Below the pieces are notes generated by a model that was given only the letters and a program-made list of their open reading frames with translations, ran no database searches and was not told the DNA's origin. The translations under genes and the position numbers were made by a program. This document shows positions 16,621 through 27,698 of a stretch of DNA of 64,000 nucleotides, one piece after another. Each line of letters starts with the position of its first letter. Position 1 is the first letter of the stretch. The DNA comes from Mumia xiangluensis (GTDB lineage Bacteria > Actinomycetota > Actinomycetes > Propionibacteriales > Nocardioidaceae): contig NZ_WJYO01000002.1 in assembly GCF_010994095.1 (NCBI RefSeq), forward strand, positions 496,001-560,000. The letters are read 5' to 3'.

Positions 16621-19600
16621 GATACCCACTCGCACCCCGCGCCCGCGTCCGCTCCCGCGAAGGCGGCCCTCCCGGCCGACCTCGACGGGCTCGCCGACGA
16701 GGCGGTCGACCTCGTACGGCGCTGGAGCGCGGCCTCCCAGGCGATCAAGCCCGACAAGGCCGCCGCACGGCTCGGTGCCGTCCTGGAGGACCCCGCCGGG
16801 CTCGCGTTCACCACCGGTTTCGTGGACGGCGTCATCCGCCCCGAGGACCCGGCGGTCGCCGCGCAGAACTTCGCCGAGCTCGCGCGCCAGACGCCGCGCT
16901 TCCTCCCCTGGCACCTCCGCAGCGCCGTACGACTCGGGGGCGCCGTCGCGCCGCACCTCCCCCGTGTCGTCATCCCGATCGTGCGCCGGACGCTCCGGTC
17001 GATGGTCGGGCACCTGCTCGTCGACGCCAGCGACCGCTCCCTCGGGAAGGCGATCGCCCACCTGCGCAAGCCGGGAGTGAGGCTCAACGTCAACCTGCTC
17101 GGCGAGGCCGTCCTCGGCCGCCGCGAGGCCGCCCGCCGGCTCACCGGGACGCAGCGCGTGCTGGCTCGCGACGACGTCGACTACGTCTCGATCAAGGTGT
17201 CGTCGACCGTCGCCCCGCACGCGCCGTGGGCCTTCGACGAAGCCGTCGCCGACATCGTGGAGCAGCTCGCACCGCTGTTCCTCCAGGCCGCAGGATCGTC
17301 GCCGAAGAAGTTCGTCAACCTCGACATGGAGGAGTACCGCGACCTGGACGTGACGATCGCGGTCTTCACGCGGCTCCTCTCCCGCCCCGAGCTCCACGAC
17401 CTCCAGGCCGGCATCGTCCTTCAGGCGTACCTCCCCGACGCGCTCGGCGCGATGATCCGGCTGCAGACCTGGGCCGCCGAGCGGACCGCACGCGGTGGCG
17501 CGCCGATCAAGGTCCGCGTGGTCAAGGGCGCGAACCTCCCGATGGAACGCGTCGAGGCCGCGCTCCACGACTGGCCGCTGGCGACCTGGGGAAGCAAGCA
17601 GGAGACCGACACCCACTACAAGCGCGTGCTCGAGTACGCGCTGCGACCCGAGCACGCGCGCAACGTCCGGGTCGGTGTCGCCGGGCACAACCTGTTCGAC
17701 CTCGCGTTCGCGTGGCTGCTCGCCGGGCGCCGCGGCACCCGGGACGCGATGGACGTCGAGATGCTCCTCGGGATGGCGCAGGCGCAGGCGGAGGTCGTAC
17801 GCGCCGAGGTCGGCAGCCTGCTCTTCTACACGCCGGTCGTGCACCCGAGCGAGTTCGACGTCGCCATCGCCTATCTCGTCCGGCGCCTCGAGGAGGGGGC
17901 GAGCCAGGACAACTTCATGAGCGCCGTGCTGCGGCTCGACGAGGACGCGCTGTTCGAGCGGGAGCGGCAGCGGTTCGCGGCGTCGCTCGCCGAGCTGGAC
18001 ACCACCGTCCCCCTTCCCAACCGGCACCAGGACCGTACGGTCGCTCCGGCCGCCACGCCGCGCGCAGCCCCGTTCCGCAACACCCAGGACACCGACCCCT
18101 CGCTCGCGCCGAACCGGCACTGGGCCCGCGAGATCCTCGCCCGGGTGCCGGCGTCCGATGCGGGCACCGCCCTCGTGGCCGAGCACACGGTGCGGTCGGC
18201 GGAGCAGCTCGACGACCTCCTCGACCGGGCTGTCGAGGCGGCACCCGGATGGGCGGCGCTGGGCGGCGCCGGACGCGCCGCTGTGCTGGAGGAGGTCGCA
18301 GACGAGCTCGAGCGACGTCGCGGAGATCTCGTCGAGGTGATGGCGTCGGAGGCCGGCAAGACGCTCGGCGAGGGCGACCCGGAGGTGTCGGAGGCGATCG
18401 ACTTCGCCCGCTACTACGCGACGCTCGCCCGCGAGCTCGACGACGTCGACGGCGCCGAGGCGGTTCCGGCACGGCTCACGGTCGTCACGCCGCCGTGGAA
18501 CTTCCCTGTCGCGATCCCTGCCGGGTCGACCCTCGCGGCCCTGGCTGCAGGCTCCTCGGTCGTCGTGAAGCCAGCGCCCCAGGCTGCGCGCTGCGGCTCG
18601 GTGATGGTCGAGACGCTGTGGCGCGCGGGGGTCCCCCGCGACGTCCTGCAGCTCGCGCACGTCGACGAGGGCGACCTCGGCAGCCGTCTCATCGGCGACC
18701 CGCGGGTGGACCGCGTGGTCCTCACCGGGGCGTACGAGACGGCCGAGCTGTTCCGCTCCTTCCGCGCGGACCTCCCGCTGCTCGCGGAGACGAGCGGCAA
18801 GAACGCCATCGTGGTGACCCCGAGCGCCGACCTCGACCTCGCGGCGCGCGACGTCGCGGCGTCGGCGTTCGGTCACGCGGGCCAGAAGTGCTCGGCGGCG
18901 TCGCTGGTGATCCTCGTCGGTTCCGTGGCCCGTTCACGTCGTTTCCGGCAGCAGCTGGTCGACGCCGTCACCTCGCTCGAGGTCGGGCGCCCCGAGGTCG
19001 CGACAACCCAGGTCGGACCGCTGATCGAGCCCGCTCGTGGCAAGCTCCTCGGCGCGCTCACGACGTTGGGTGCCGGAGAGTCCTGGCTCGTCGAGCCCCG
19101 CCGCCTCGACGACGAGGGCCAGCTGTGGTCCCCCGGCGTCCGCGTCGGCGTCGCGCCCGGGGCGGTCGCCCACCTCACCGAGTTCTTCGGTCCGGTCCTC
19201 TCGGTGATGACCGCCGAGACCCTCGAGGAGGCGATCGACCTCCAGAACCAGGTGGACTACGGCCTCACCGCCGGGCTCCACTCACTCGACCGCACCGAGA
19301 TCGACACCTGGTTGTCGCGGGTCCAGGCCGGCAACCTCTACGTGAACCGCGGCATCACCGGTGCGATCGTGCGCCGCCAGCCGTTCGGCGGCTGGAAGCG
19401 TTCGGCGGTCGGCGCCGGCACGAAGGCGGGCGGCCCGAGCTATCTGCTCGGCCTGACCGGCTGGCGACCGCGACCGGCGACCGCGACCGCGACGCCGCTC
19501 CCGGCGGTCGGAGCGCTCCGTGAGGCCGCCAGCGCTGCCGGGCTGCCGGCCGAGGACCTGGAGCGTCTCGACCGCGCCTTCCGCAGCGACGCCCAGGCAT

Positions 19601-20094
19601 GGCGCGACCGGTACGCCGAGGGCGCCGATCCGAGCGCGCTCGGTGTCGAGCGGAACGTGCTGCGCCACCTCCCGACCACGGTGACGATCCGGCACGCCGC
19701 CGGCGCGTCCTTGACCGACCTCGTGCGCGTCGTGGCGGCGGGAGCGGTCGCCGGCGGCACGGTCGTGGTCTCCTCGGAGGAGCCGCTGCCGGCCGAGCTG
19801 ACCCGCGCGATCACGGGACTCGGCATCAGCGTGCACGTCGACGACGACGCGGCATGGCTCGGACACGTCGACGCGTCGGCCGGCGGTCGGGTCCGCCTCG
19901 TCGCGGCGGACCCCGCAGCGGAGGCGAGCGCGCTCGCATCGGCGCTCGGCGGACGGCCGGACGTCGCGGTGTGGTCCCAGCCGGTCACCGAGTCAGGGCG
20001 CATCGAGCTGCTGCCGTTCCTGCACGAGCAGGCCGTGAGCGTCACGGCGCACCGGTTCGGGATCCCGTACGACCTCACCGACGGCCTGGTCTGA
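16618..20094 (+). CDS. putA: bifunctional proline dehydrogenase / L-glutamate gamma-semialdehyde dehydrogenase
   Basis: Oxidises proline to glutamate via P5C in one 1158-residue polypeptide. Residues about 150-450 are the FAD-binding PRODH barrel (YVSIKVSS, LDMEEYRDL, RVVKGANLPMER). Residues about 510-960 are the aldehyde dehydrogenase: PPWNFPVAIPAGS for NAD binding, catalytic Glu in LLAETSGKN, nucleophile Cys in GQKCSA, and RQPFGGWKRSAVG at the end. The final about 190 residues look like the extra C-terminal domain of long PutA forms. No N-terminal ribbon-helix-helix is present, so it is not self-regulating; the divergent LysR may do that. Confidence 0.96.
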   Translation: MDTHSHPAPASAPAKAALPADLDGLADEAVDLVRRWSAASQAIKPDKAAARLGAVLEDPAGLAFTTGFVDGVIRPEDPAVAAQNFAELARQTPRFLPWHLRSAVRLGGAVAPHLPRVVIPIVRRTLRSMVGHLLVDASDRSLGKAIAHLRKPGVRLNVNLLGEAVLGRREAARRLTGTQRVLARDDVDYVSIKVSSTVAPHAPWAFDEAVADIVEQLAPLFLQAAGSSPKKFVNLDMEEYRDLDVTIAVFTRLLSRPELHDLQAGIVLQAYLPDALGAMIRLQTWAAERTARGGAPIKVRVVKGANLPMERVEAALHDWPLATWGSKQETDTHYKRVLEYALRPEHARNVRVGVAGHNLFDLAFAWLLAGRRGTRDAMDVEMLLGMAQAQAEVVRAEVGSLLFYTPVVHPSEFDVAIAYLVRRLEEGASQDNFMSAVLRLDEDALFERERQRFAASLAELDTTVPLPNRHQDRTVAPAATPRAAPFRNTQDTDPSLAPNRHWAREILARVPASDAGTALVAEHTVRSAEQLDDLLDRAVEAAPGWAALGGAGRAAVLEEVADELERRRGDLVEVMASEAGKTLGEGDPEVSEAIDFARYYATLARELDDVDGAEAVPARLTVVTPPWNFPVAIPAGSTLAALAAGSSVVVKPAPQAARCGSVMVETLWRAGVPRDVLQLAHVDEGDLGSRLIGDPRVDRVVLTGAYETAELFRSFRADLPLLAETSGKNAIVVTPSADLDLAARDVAASAFGHAGQKCSAASLVILVGSVARSRRFRQQLVDAVTSLEVGRPEVATTQVGPLIEPARGKLLGALTTLGAGESWLVEPRRLDDEGQLWSPGVRVGVAPGAVAHLTEFFGPVLSVMTAETLEEAIDLQNQVDYGLTAGLHSLDRTEIDTWLSRVQAGNLYVNRGITGAIVRRQPFGGWKRSAVGAGTKAGGPSYLLGLTGWRPRPATATATPLPAVGALREAASAAGLPAEDLERLDRAFRSDAQAWRDRYAEGADPSALGVERNVLRHLPTTVTIRHAAGASLTDLVRVVAAGAVAGGTVVVSSEEPLPAELTRAITGLGISVHVDDDAAWLGHVDASAGGRVRLVAADPAAEASALASALGGRPDVAVWSQPVTESGRIELLPFLHEQAVSVTAHRFGIPYDLTDGLV

Positions 20095-20101
20095 GCGCGC
20101 G

Positions 20102-20839
20102 TCAGCGGTCGACGTAGTCCAGCGACCGCAGACCGCGCTCGAGGTGCCACTGGAGGTAGGCGGCGACGAGCCCGCTCGCCTCGCGCCGCGCGCGGTCGCC
20201 GGACGCCTCCGCCTGCGGCCAGAGCCCGCTGAGCAGCGCGGCAAGGAGGCGTACGGTCTCGGGCGCGGGGTTGTCGGAGCCGGGCAGCCTGCAGTCGGCG
20301 CACAGCATCCCGCCCGCGCCGGGGTTGAAGGCGCGGTGCGGGCCGGCAAGCCCGCACCGGGCGCACGTGTCGAAGCTGGGGGCGTACCCGGCGATGGCCA
20401 GCGACCGGAGCAGGAACGAGTCGAGGATGAGGCCGCTCGGGTGCCTGCGGTCGGCGAGGGCACGCAGCGCGCCGACGAGCAGCAGGTACTGCTGGGCGGC
20501 CGGGTGACCGTCCTCGCCGACGAGCCGATCGGCGGACTCGAGCATCGACGTGCCGCAGGTGTAGGCGCCGTAGTCGTTGCCGAGCCGGCCGGCGTACGCG
20601 TCGAGGGTCTCGACCTGGGTGATCACGTCGAGCGTGCGGCCCTCGGCGAGCTGGAGGTCGACGTGCATGAAGGGCTCGACGCGCGACCCGAAGCGGGAGC
20701 TCGTACGGCGTACGCCCTTGGCGACTGCACGGACGCGGCCGTGGTGGCGGGTCAGGAGCGTGACGATGCGGTCCGCCTCGCCCAGCTTCTGGGTCCGGAG
20801 GACGACGGCCTCGTCGCGGTAGAGCGCCACGGGCACCAT
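20102..20839 (-). CDS. recO: DNA repair protein RecO
   Basis: Loads RecA on SSB-coated DNA in the RecFOR pathway. 245 residues: N-terminal OB fold ([39 protein letters not shown]), then the helical domain with a four-cysteine zinc site CARCGL...CADCRL (about residues 150-175). Start chosen at ATG 20839; the next in-frame GTG, three codons later, would also keep the domain. Convergent with putA with only 7 nt between stops. Confidence 0.95.
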   Translation of the reverse strand: MVPVALYRDEAVVLRTQKLGEADRIVTLLTRHHGRVRAVAKGVRRTSSRFGSRVEPFMHVDLQLAEGRTLDVITQVETLDAYAGRLGNDYGAYTCGTSMLESADRLVGEDGHPAAQQYLLLVGALRALADRRHPSGLILDSFLLRSLAIAGYAPSFDTCARCGLAGPHRAFNPGAGGMLCADCRLPGSDNPAPETVRLLAALLSGLWPQAEASGDRARREASGLVAAYLQWHLERGLRSLDYVDR

Positions 20840-20893
20840 TCTGCCGTGCCGTTCGTCGTACGGGGTGCGGGCCGCGCCGTACACGTACGGGTC

Positions 20894-20922
20894 TTGATAC
20901 CTATACCCCCTATGGGTATGGT
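20894..20922 (+). promoter_or_regulatory. CsoR-like copper operator inside a leaderless promoter
   Basis: TTGATA (20894-20899), exactly 17 bp, TATGGT (20917-20922), then 6 nt to the ATG of the DUF305 gene. The spacer and its edges hold the pseudo-palindrome ATACCC-CCTAT-GGGTAT (20903-20919), which closely resembles CsoR operators such as those of copZA. A bound repressor would block RNA polymerase directly. The csoR gene itself is not in the window. Confidence 0.65.
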
Positions 20923-20928
20923 GCGAGG

Positions 20929-21573
20929 ATGATTACCGCGAGCAGCTTCAACCACACCGCACGACGACGTGCCGCAGCCCTCGTCACTGCCGTCGCCTTC
21001 GGCCTCGGTGTCTCCGCCTGCGGGGCTGACGACTCCGGGTCCGGGTCCGCTGGCGGCGGCCACGACGGCCACGGGGCGTCGCAGAGCTCCGACCAGACGC
21101 AGAGCCCGGACGCGGCCGGCGACCACAACGCCGCAGACGTGACGTTCGCGCAGCAGATGATCCCCCACCACCGGCAGGCGCTCGAGATGGCAGCGCTCGC
21201 GCCGACCCGTGCCGGAGCCGAGGTCGAGGACCTCGCGGCGCGCATCGCCGCAGCCCAGGATCCCGAGATCGCGACCATGACCGGATGGCTCGAGGAGTGG
21301 GGCGAGGAGGTTCCCGCGGACGACGCGCACGCCGACCACGGCGACATGGAGGGGATGATGTCGCCCGAGGACCTCGAGCGCCTCGAGGGTCTGAGCGGCG
21401 CGTCGTTCGACGAGGAGTTCCTCCGCCAGATGATCGTCCACCACGAAGGGGCGGTCACGATGGCGAAGAACCAGATCGCCGACGGCGCGAACCCCGAGGC
21501 GGTCGCGCTGGCAGAGGCCGTGGTCGACGCACAGCAGTCCGAGATCGACGAGATGGCAGCACTCCTCGGCTGA
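20929..21573 (+). CDS. DUF305 lipoprotein, probable copper-responsive
   Basis: 214 residues. Residues 1-31 are a lipoprotein signal (RRR, hydrophobic core, lipobox VSAC). After a Ser/Gly/His-rich linker come two DUF305 halves, each with a His pair: [16 protein letters not shown] and [16 protein letters not shown], plus a His/Met/Asp-rich segment [11 protein letters not shown], all plausible metal ligands. DUF305 proteins include copper-binding CopM of cyanobacteria. The CsoR-like operator upstream supports a role in extracytoplasmic copper handling. GAGG directly abuts the ATG, too close for a ribosome site, which fits a leaderless message. Confidence 0.85.
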   Translation: MITASSFNHTARRRAAALVTAVAFGLGVSACGADDSGSGSAGGGHDGHGASQSSDQTQSPDAAGDHNAADVTFAQQMIPHHRQALEMAALAPTRAGAEVEDLAARIAAAQDPEIATMTGWLEEWGEEVPADDAHADHGDMEGMMSPEDLERLEGLSGASFDEEFLRQMIVHHEGAVTMAKNQIADGANPEAVALAEAVVDAQQSEIDEMAALLG

Positions 21574-21597
21574 GCGAGGGCGACCTACGCTGGGAGC

Positions 21598-22509
21598 GTG
21601 ACTCACCAGCTCCCGCTCCCCCTCGACGACCTCGTGGTCGTCGACGGGGCGCTCGCCACCGAGCTCGAACGCCATGGCGCCGACATCACGAGTGCGCTCT
21701 GGTCGGCAGCCCTGCTTCGGGACGACCCGGGCATGATCGCCCGCGTGCACCGCGACTACCTCGACGCCGGGGCCGACGTGCTCATCACGGCGAGCTACCA
21801 GGCCACGGTCGGGGGGTTCGGCCGGCTCGGCATCCCGGTCGCGGACGCAGAACGTCTCATCACCTCCTCGGTCACGCTGGCCCGTGACGTGCGCGACGCC
21901 TTCGTCGCGGAGCACCCGGGGCGCCGCCCGCTGGTCGCCGCGTCGGTCGGCCCGTACGGCGCCGCGCTGGCCGACGGCTCGGAGTACCGCGGCGACTACG
22001 GTCTCGACGTGGCGGCGCTGCGTGCCTTCCACGCGGACCGGATGCGCCTGCTCGTCGGGGCCGGCCCGGACCTGCTCGCCTGCGAGACCGTGCCGTCGGC
22101 GGTCGAGGCGCGGGCGCTCGCCGAGCTCCTCGCCGGTGCTGACGTGCCCGGGTGGATCACGTTCACCGGACGCGACGACCACCACATCAGCGACGGCACG
22201 CCGGTCGCCGAGGTGGCGCGGATGGTGGCGGACCATGACGTCGCCGCGATCGGCATCAACTGCACACCCCTCGAGCACGTCGCCCCGCTGGTCGACGACA
22301 TCGCCGCCGTCACCGACCTCCCGGTCGTCGTCTACCCGAACTCCGGCGAGGTCTGGGACGCCGAGCAGCGCCGCTGGACCGGCTCGTCGGCACGCGGGTC
22401 GTGGGCGACGTGGGTACGGCGCTGGCGCGACGCCGGCGCAGTCCTCGTCGGCGGGTGCTGCCGGACGACTCCGGACGACGTCGCCGAGATCGCCGCCGTA
22501 CGCGCATAG
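21598..22509 (+). CDS. mmuM: homocysteine S-methyltransferase
   Basis: Methylates homocysteine from S-methylmethionine (or SAM) to give methionine. 303 residues, TIM barrel with zinc-binding cysteines in GINCTP (about 221) and GGCCRT (about 285-286). VVDGALATELERHG and DLLACETVPS are family signatures. Start GTG 21598 has TACGCT 6 nt upstream, the leaderless pattern. No S-methylmethionine permease is adjacent; the following exporter has its own promoter-like sequence. Confidence 0.93.
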   Translation: MTHQLPLPLDDLVVVDGALATELERHGADITSALWSAALLRDDPGMIARVHRDYLDAGADVLITASYQATVGGFGRLGIPVADAERLITSSVTLARDVRDAFVAEHPGRRPLVAASVGPYGAALADGSEYRGDYGLDVAALRAFHADRMRLLVGAGPDLLACETVPSAVEARALAELLAGADVPGWITFTGRDDHHISDGTPVAEVARMVADHDVAAIGINCTPLEHVAPLVDDIAAVTDLPVVVYPNSGEVWDAEQRRWTGSSARGSWATWVRRWRDAGAVLVGGCCRTTPDDVAEIAAVRA

Positions 22510-22568
22510 CGGGCTGACAGGGCTCGCTTCCCGCTCTCCGGAACACTGTTACGCTCTGCGGTGCCGGG

Positions 22569-22593
22569 CGGCTCCACCGCCACGGTGGAGCCG
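22569..22593 (+). promoter_or_regulatory. 5'-leader hairpin abutting the ribosome site of the MFS gene
   Basis: CGGCTCCACC (22569-22578) pairs perfectly with GGTGGAGCCG (22584-22593) around a 5-nt loop, and AGGAG follows immediately before the ATG at 22603. A TACGCT box (22550-22555) would start the transcript near 22561, placing the hairpin at the 5' end of the message. Confidence 0.5.
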
Positions 22594-22602
22594 AGGAGCA
22601 CG

Positions 22603-24270
22603 ATGAGCGAGACCCCCGCACCGGGCGACCCCGCGACCACAGACGCCGCGACCGCGGACGCGCCGATCACCCGACGCCAGTGGCTCGCGATGCTGACCGT
22701 CTCGGTCGGCGTCTCGCTGGTCGTCATGGACATGACGATCGTCAACGTCGCCATCCCCGTGATCATCGACGATCTCGGCCTGACCGCCGCCGGCGCGCAG
22801 TGGATGAACGCGATCTACCTTCTGATGCTGGCGTCGGTGCTCCTCGCCGCGGGTCGCTTCGGCGACCAGTACGGCCGCCGCCGGGTGTACGCGCTCGGCC
22901 TCGTCCTCTTCATGGTCGCGAGTCTCGCCGCCGGTGCGGCGCAGAGCCAGGAGATGCTCATCGCCGCCCGATTCGTGCAGGGGCTCGGTGCCGCGATGAT
23001 CGTCCCCAGCACCCTCTCCACTCTCAACGCGACGTTCCAGGGCCGTGCCCGCGGGATCGCGTTCGCCGTCTGGGGCTCGACCGTCGGCGGCATGGTCGCC
23101 GTCGGGCCGCTCGTGGGCGGCTGGCTCGCGACCGACGCAAGCTGGCGCTGGGCGTTCTGGATCAACCTCCCGTTCGGCCTCCTCGCACTCCTCGGCATCG
23201 TCAAGGTGCTCGACGAGACGAAGGATCCGGACCTCCAGCGCGGCACTGACCTGCTTGGACTCGCGCTCTCCACCCTCGGGCTCGGCGGGGTCGTGTTCGG
23301 CCTGATCGAGGGCCAGTACTACGGATGGTGGCGTCAGGAGTCCGGTGCCCTCTCCCCCGTCCCGTTCGCGATCGGCATCGGCACCGTGCTCGTCGTCGCC
23401 TTCGTCGTCGTCGAAGCCCGTCGGGGGCGCGCAGGCAAGGTCACGCTGATCGATCTCACCCTCATGCGGTTCCGCTCGCTGCGCTACGGGTCGGTGGCAG
23501 CCCTGATCGTCGCTCTGGGCGAGATCGGCCTCATCTTCACGCTCCCCCTGCTGCTCCAGGGCGCCCTGGGCTACACCCCGCTCGGCACCGGCTTCCTCGT
23601 CCTCTGGCTCGCCGTCGGCACATTCCTCGTCTCCGGCGCCACCCCCCAGCTGACCGCGCGGATCGGCCAGCGGGCCGTCGTCCGGATCGGTCTGCTGCTC
23701 GAGGTCGTCGCCGTCGCGGGCGTCGCCCTGGTCATCAGCCTCACGGTCAGCGGTACCGCGATCGCCGCCCTGCTGTTCGTGTACGGCGCCGGGGTCGGCA
23801 TGGCGACCGCACAGCTGACCAGCGTGATCCTCGCCGAGATCCCGGTCGCCGCGAGCGGCCAGGCGTCGGGGATCCTCACGACCGTGCGTCAGCTCGGCTC
23901 GGCCCTCGGCATCGCCGTCCTCGGCGGATTGCTCATCTCGACGCTCGCCACCCGTACCGCGGACGAGCTCGCAGCGACTGACCTGCCGGCACAGGAGCAG
24001 GAGCAGATCGTGTCGCTCGTGCGGGACAGCGCCGGCGCGGTGATCCCCGAGCTCGCGAGCGAGCCAGAGACCGCCGAGGCCGCTGCAGCAGCCCAGGACT
24101 CGATGGTCACCGCCAGCAAGATCACGACCGGCGTCGCCGCGGTCATCCTTGTGGGAGGACTCGCGGCGACGCTCGCACTGCCCACGTTGCCTGTGGGTCC
24201 CGCAGGCACGAGGCAGAGTCGTGACACCGGCCGTACGCCCGGTCGATCTCGCCGACCAGCGCGTTCGTAG
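22603..24270 (+). CDS. MFS transporter, DHA2 family (14-helix drug/proton antiporter type)
   Basis: 555-residue inner-membrane exporter of the EmrB/QacA type with about 14 hydrophobic segments. Motif A is seen as GRFGDQYGRRRVY after helix 2, motif C-like WGSTVGGMVAVGPLVGGWLA in helix 5, and D1-type VVMDMTIVNVAIPVI in helix 1. Substrate unknown; relatives confer resistance to dyes, antiseptics or antibiotics. No TetR/MarR regulator is adjacent, so control may rest on the leader hairpin. An alternative GTG start at 22561 would be leaderless and add 14 residues. Confidence 0.9.
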   Translation: MSETPAPGDPATTDAATADAPITRRQWLAMLTVSVGVSLVVMDMTIVNVAIPVIIDDLGLTAAGAQWMNAIYLLMLASVLLAAGRFGDQYGRRRVYALGLVLFMVASLAAGAAQSQEMLIAARFVQGLGAAMIVPSTLSTLNATFQGRARGIAFAVWGSTVGGMVAVGPLVGGWLATDASWRWAFWINLPFGLLALLGIVKVLDETKDPDLQRGTDLLGLALSTLGLGGVVFGLIEGQYYGWWRQESGALSPVPFAIGIGTVLVVAFVVVEARRGRAGKVTLIDLTLMRFRSLRYGSVAALIVALGEIGLIFTLPLLLQGALGYTPLGTGFLVLWLAVGTFLVSGATPQLTARIGQRAVVRIGLLLEVVAVAGVALVISLTVSGTAIAALLFVYGAGVGMATAQLTSVILAEIPVAASGQASGILTTVRQLGSALGIAVLGGLLISTLATRTADELAATDLPAQEQEQIVSLVRDSAGAVIPELASEPETAEAAAAAQDSMVTASKITTGVAAVILVGGLAATLALPTLPVGPAGTRQSRDTGRTPGRSRRPARS

Positions 24271-24301
24271 GCGCGGGCGGGCGTACGACCGGCGCGGGGC
24301 G

Positions 24302-26718
<2,417 letters not shown>

Positions 26719-26766
26719 CCACCCAGGTCTGATTGCGCAGGTCCCCACGACTCCTAGGGTGGAGGC

Positions 26767-27621
26767 GTGGAGACTCGGCACCACGTCCTCGGCCGCACCG
26801 TCGGCGCGCTCACGGCAGTCCTGACGATGAGCCTTGCCGCCTGCACCGGTGACGGAGCGTCTGAGGACGCGGACTCCACGGGCGAGACGAGCGCCGAGAC
26901 GACGCCCTCCCCCACCCCCACGCCAGCGCCGCGTCCCGTCGTCGACGCCTGCTACCGCCTCACGCTGCAGCAGCTCGACGAGGCTCAGCTCGACGTCGCG
27001 GCCGTGCCGTGCACCCAACCGCACACCACCCAGACGTACCTGATGGCAACCCTGCCTGCCGACCTCGACCCGCTCGACGGGTCCGCCGTCGCGGCAGCCG
27101 CGGACCGCCGCTGTCGCACCGGCCTGGCACCGTGGCTGCGGGCGACACCGGCACGCCTCGCGCTGTCGCGAGCCCGGCACGCGTGGTTCGTCCCCGACGA
27201 GGACGACCTCGCGGCGGGCGCACGCTGGCTCCGGTGCGACGTCGCGGTCACACGCAGAGACACCGCGTTGCTCAACCTGCCGGAGCAGGCGCGCGGGCTG
27301 CTCAAGAACGATGCCTCGCTCGACCGGTACGGCCGCTGCGCTCGCACCGACCAGGCCGGCATCGCGGCCGGCGAGGGCGGTCGCGTCTGCTCGCTCCCCC
27401 ACACCTGGCGGGCTGTGGCGGCGCGCCGCCTGGGCACTGCGGGTGACGCCTACCCGGGAGCCGCCGTACGCCGAGACGTCCTCGGCCGCTGCGAGCAACC
27501 TGCGCGAGCCTTCACCGGCAACAGCACCGGCGACATCGCCGTCGGCTGGCTCCCGCCGAGCCGTGCCGGCTGGGCGGCGGGCGACCGCTTCGGCCTCTGC
27601 TGGACCCGTACGCGCGAGTGA
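26767..27621 (+). CDS. septum-formation-family lipoprotein (paralogue 1)
   Basis: 284 residues, predicted secreted lipoprotein: signal peptide to about residue 25 with lipobox LAAC, then a Thr/Pro-rich linker and a domain with several cysteines (CYRLT, VPCTQPHTT, RWLRCDV, YGRCAR, RVCSLPHTWRAV, LGRCEQ, GLCW). PCTQPHT and CSLPHTWR are the repeated C-x2-PH signature of the actinobacterial Septum_form domain; the cysteines probably form disulfides. Exact role unknown. GTG start with TAGGGT 6 nt upstream. Its stop region overlaps an upstream in-frame extension of the next paralogue. Confidence 0.8.
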   Translation: METRHHVLGRTVGALTAVLTMSLAACTGDGASEDADSTGETSAETTPSPTPTPAPRPVVDACYRLTLQQLDEAQLDVAAVPCTQPHTTQTYLMATLPADLDPLDGSAVAAAADRRCRTGLAPWLRATPARLALSRARHAWFVPDEDDLAAGARWLRCDVAVTRRDTALLNLPEQARGLLKNDASLDRYGRCARTDQAGIAAGEGGRVCSLPHTWRAVAARRLGTAGDAYPGAAVRRDVLGRCEQPARAFTGNSTGDIAVGWLPPSRAGWAAGDRFGLCWTRTRE

Positions 27622-27698
27622 CGCACGCCGCTCGCGACGACCAGGCTGCCCCGTACACTGGCAGCCGTCTGTGCCACCGAACCCCGGGAGGACGCCCA

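Noticed and set aside
16377-19523. A 1048-codon open frame parallel to putA
   Set aside because: High G+C removes stop codons in off frames. The product is Arg/Gly/Pro-rich without any domain, while the overlapping putA frame has complete catalytic motifs.
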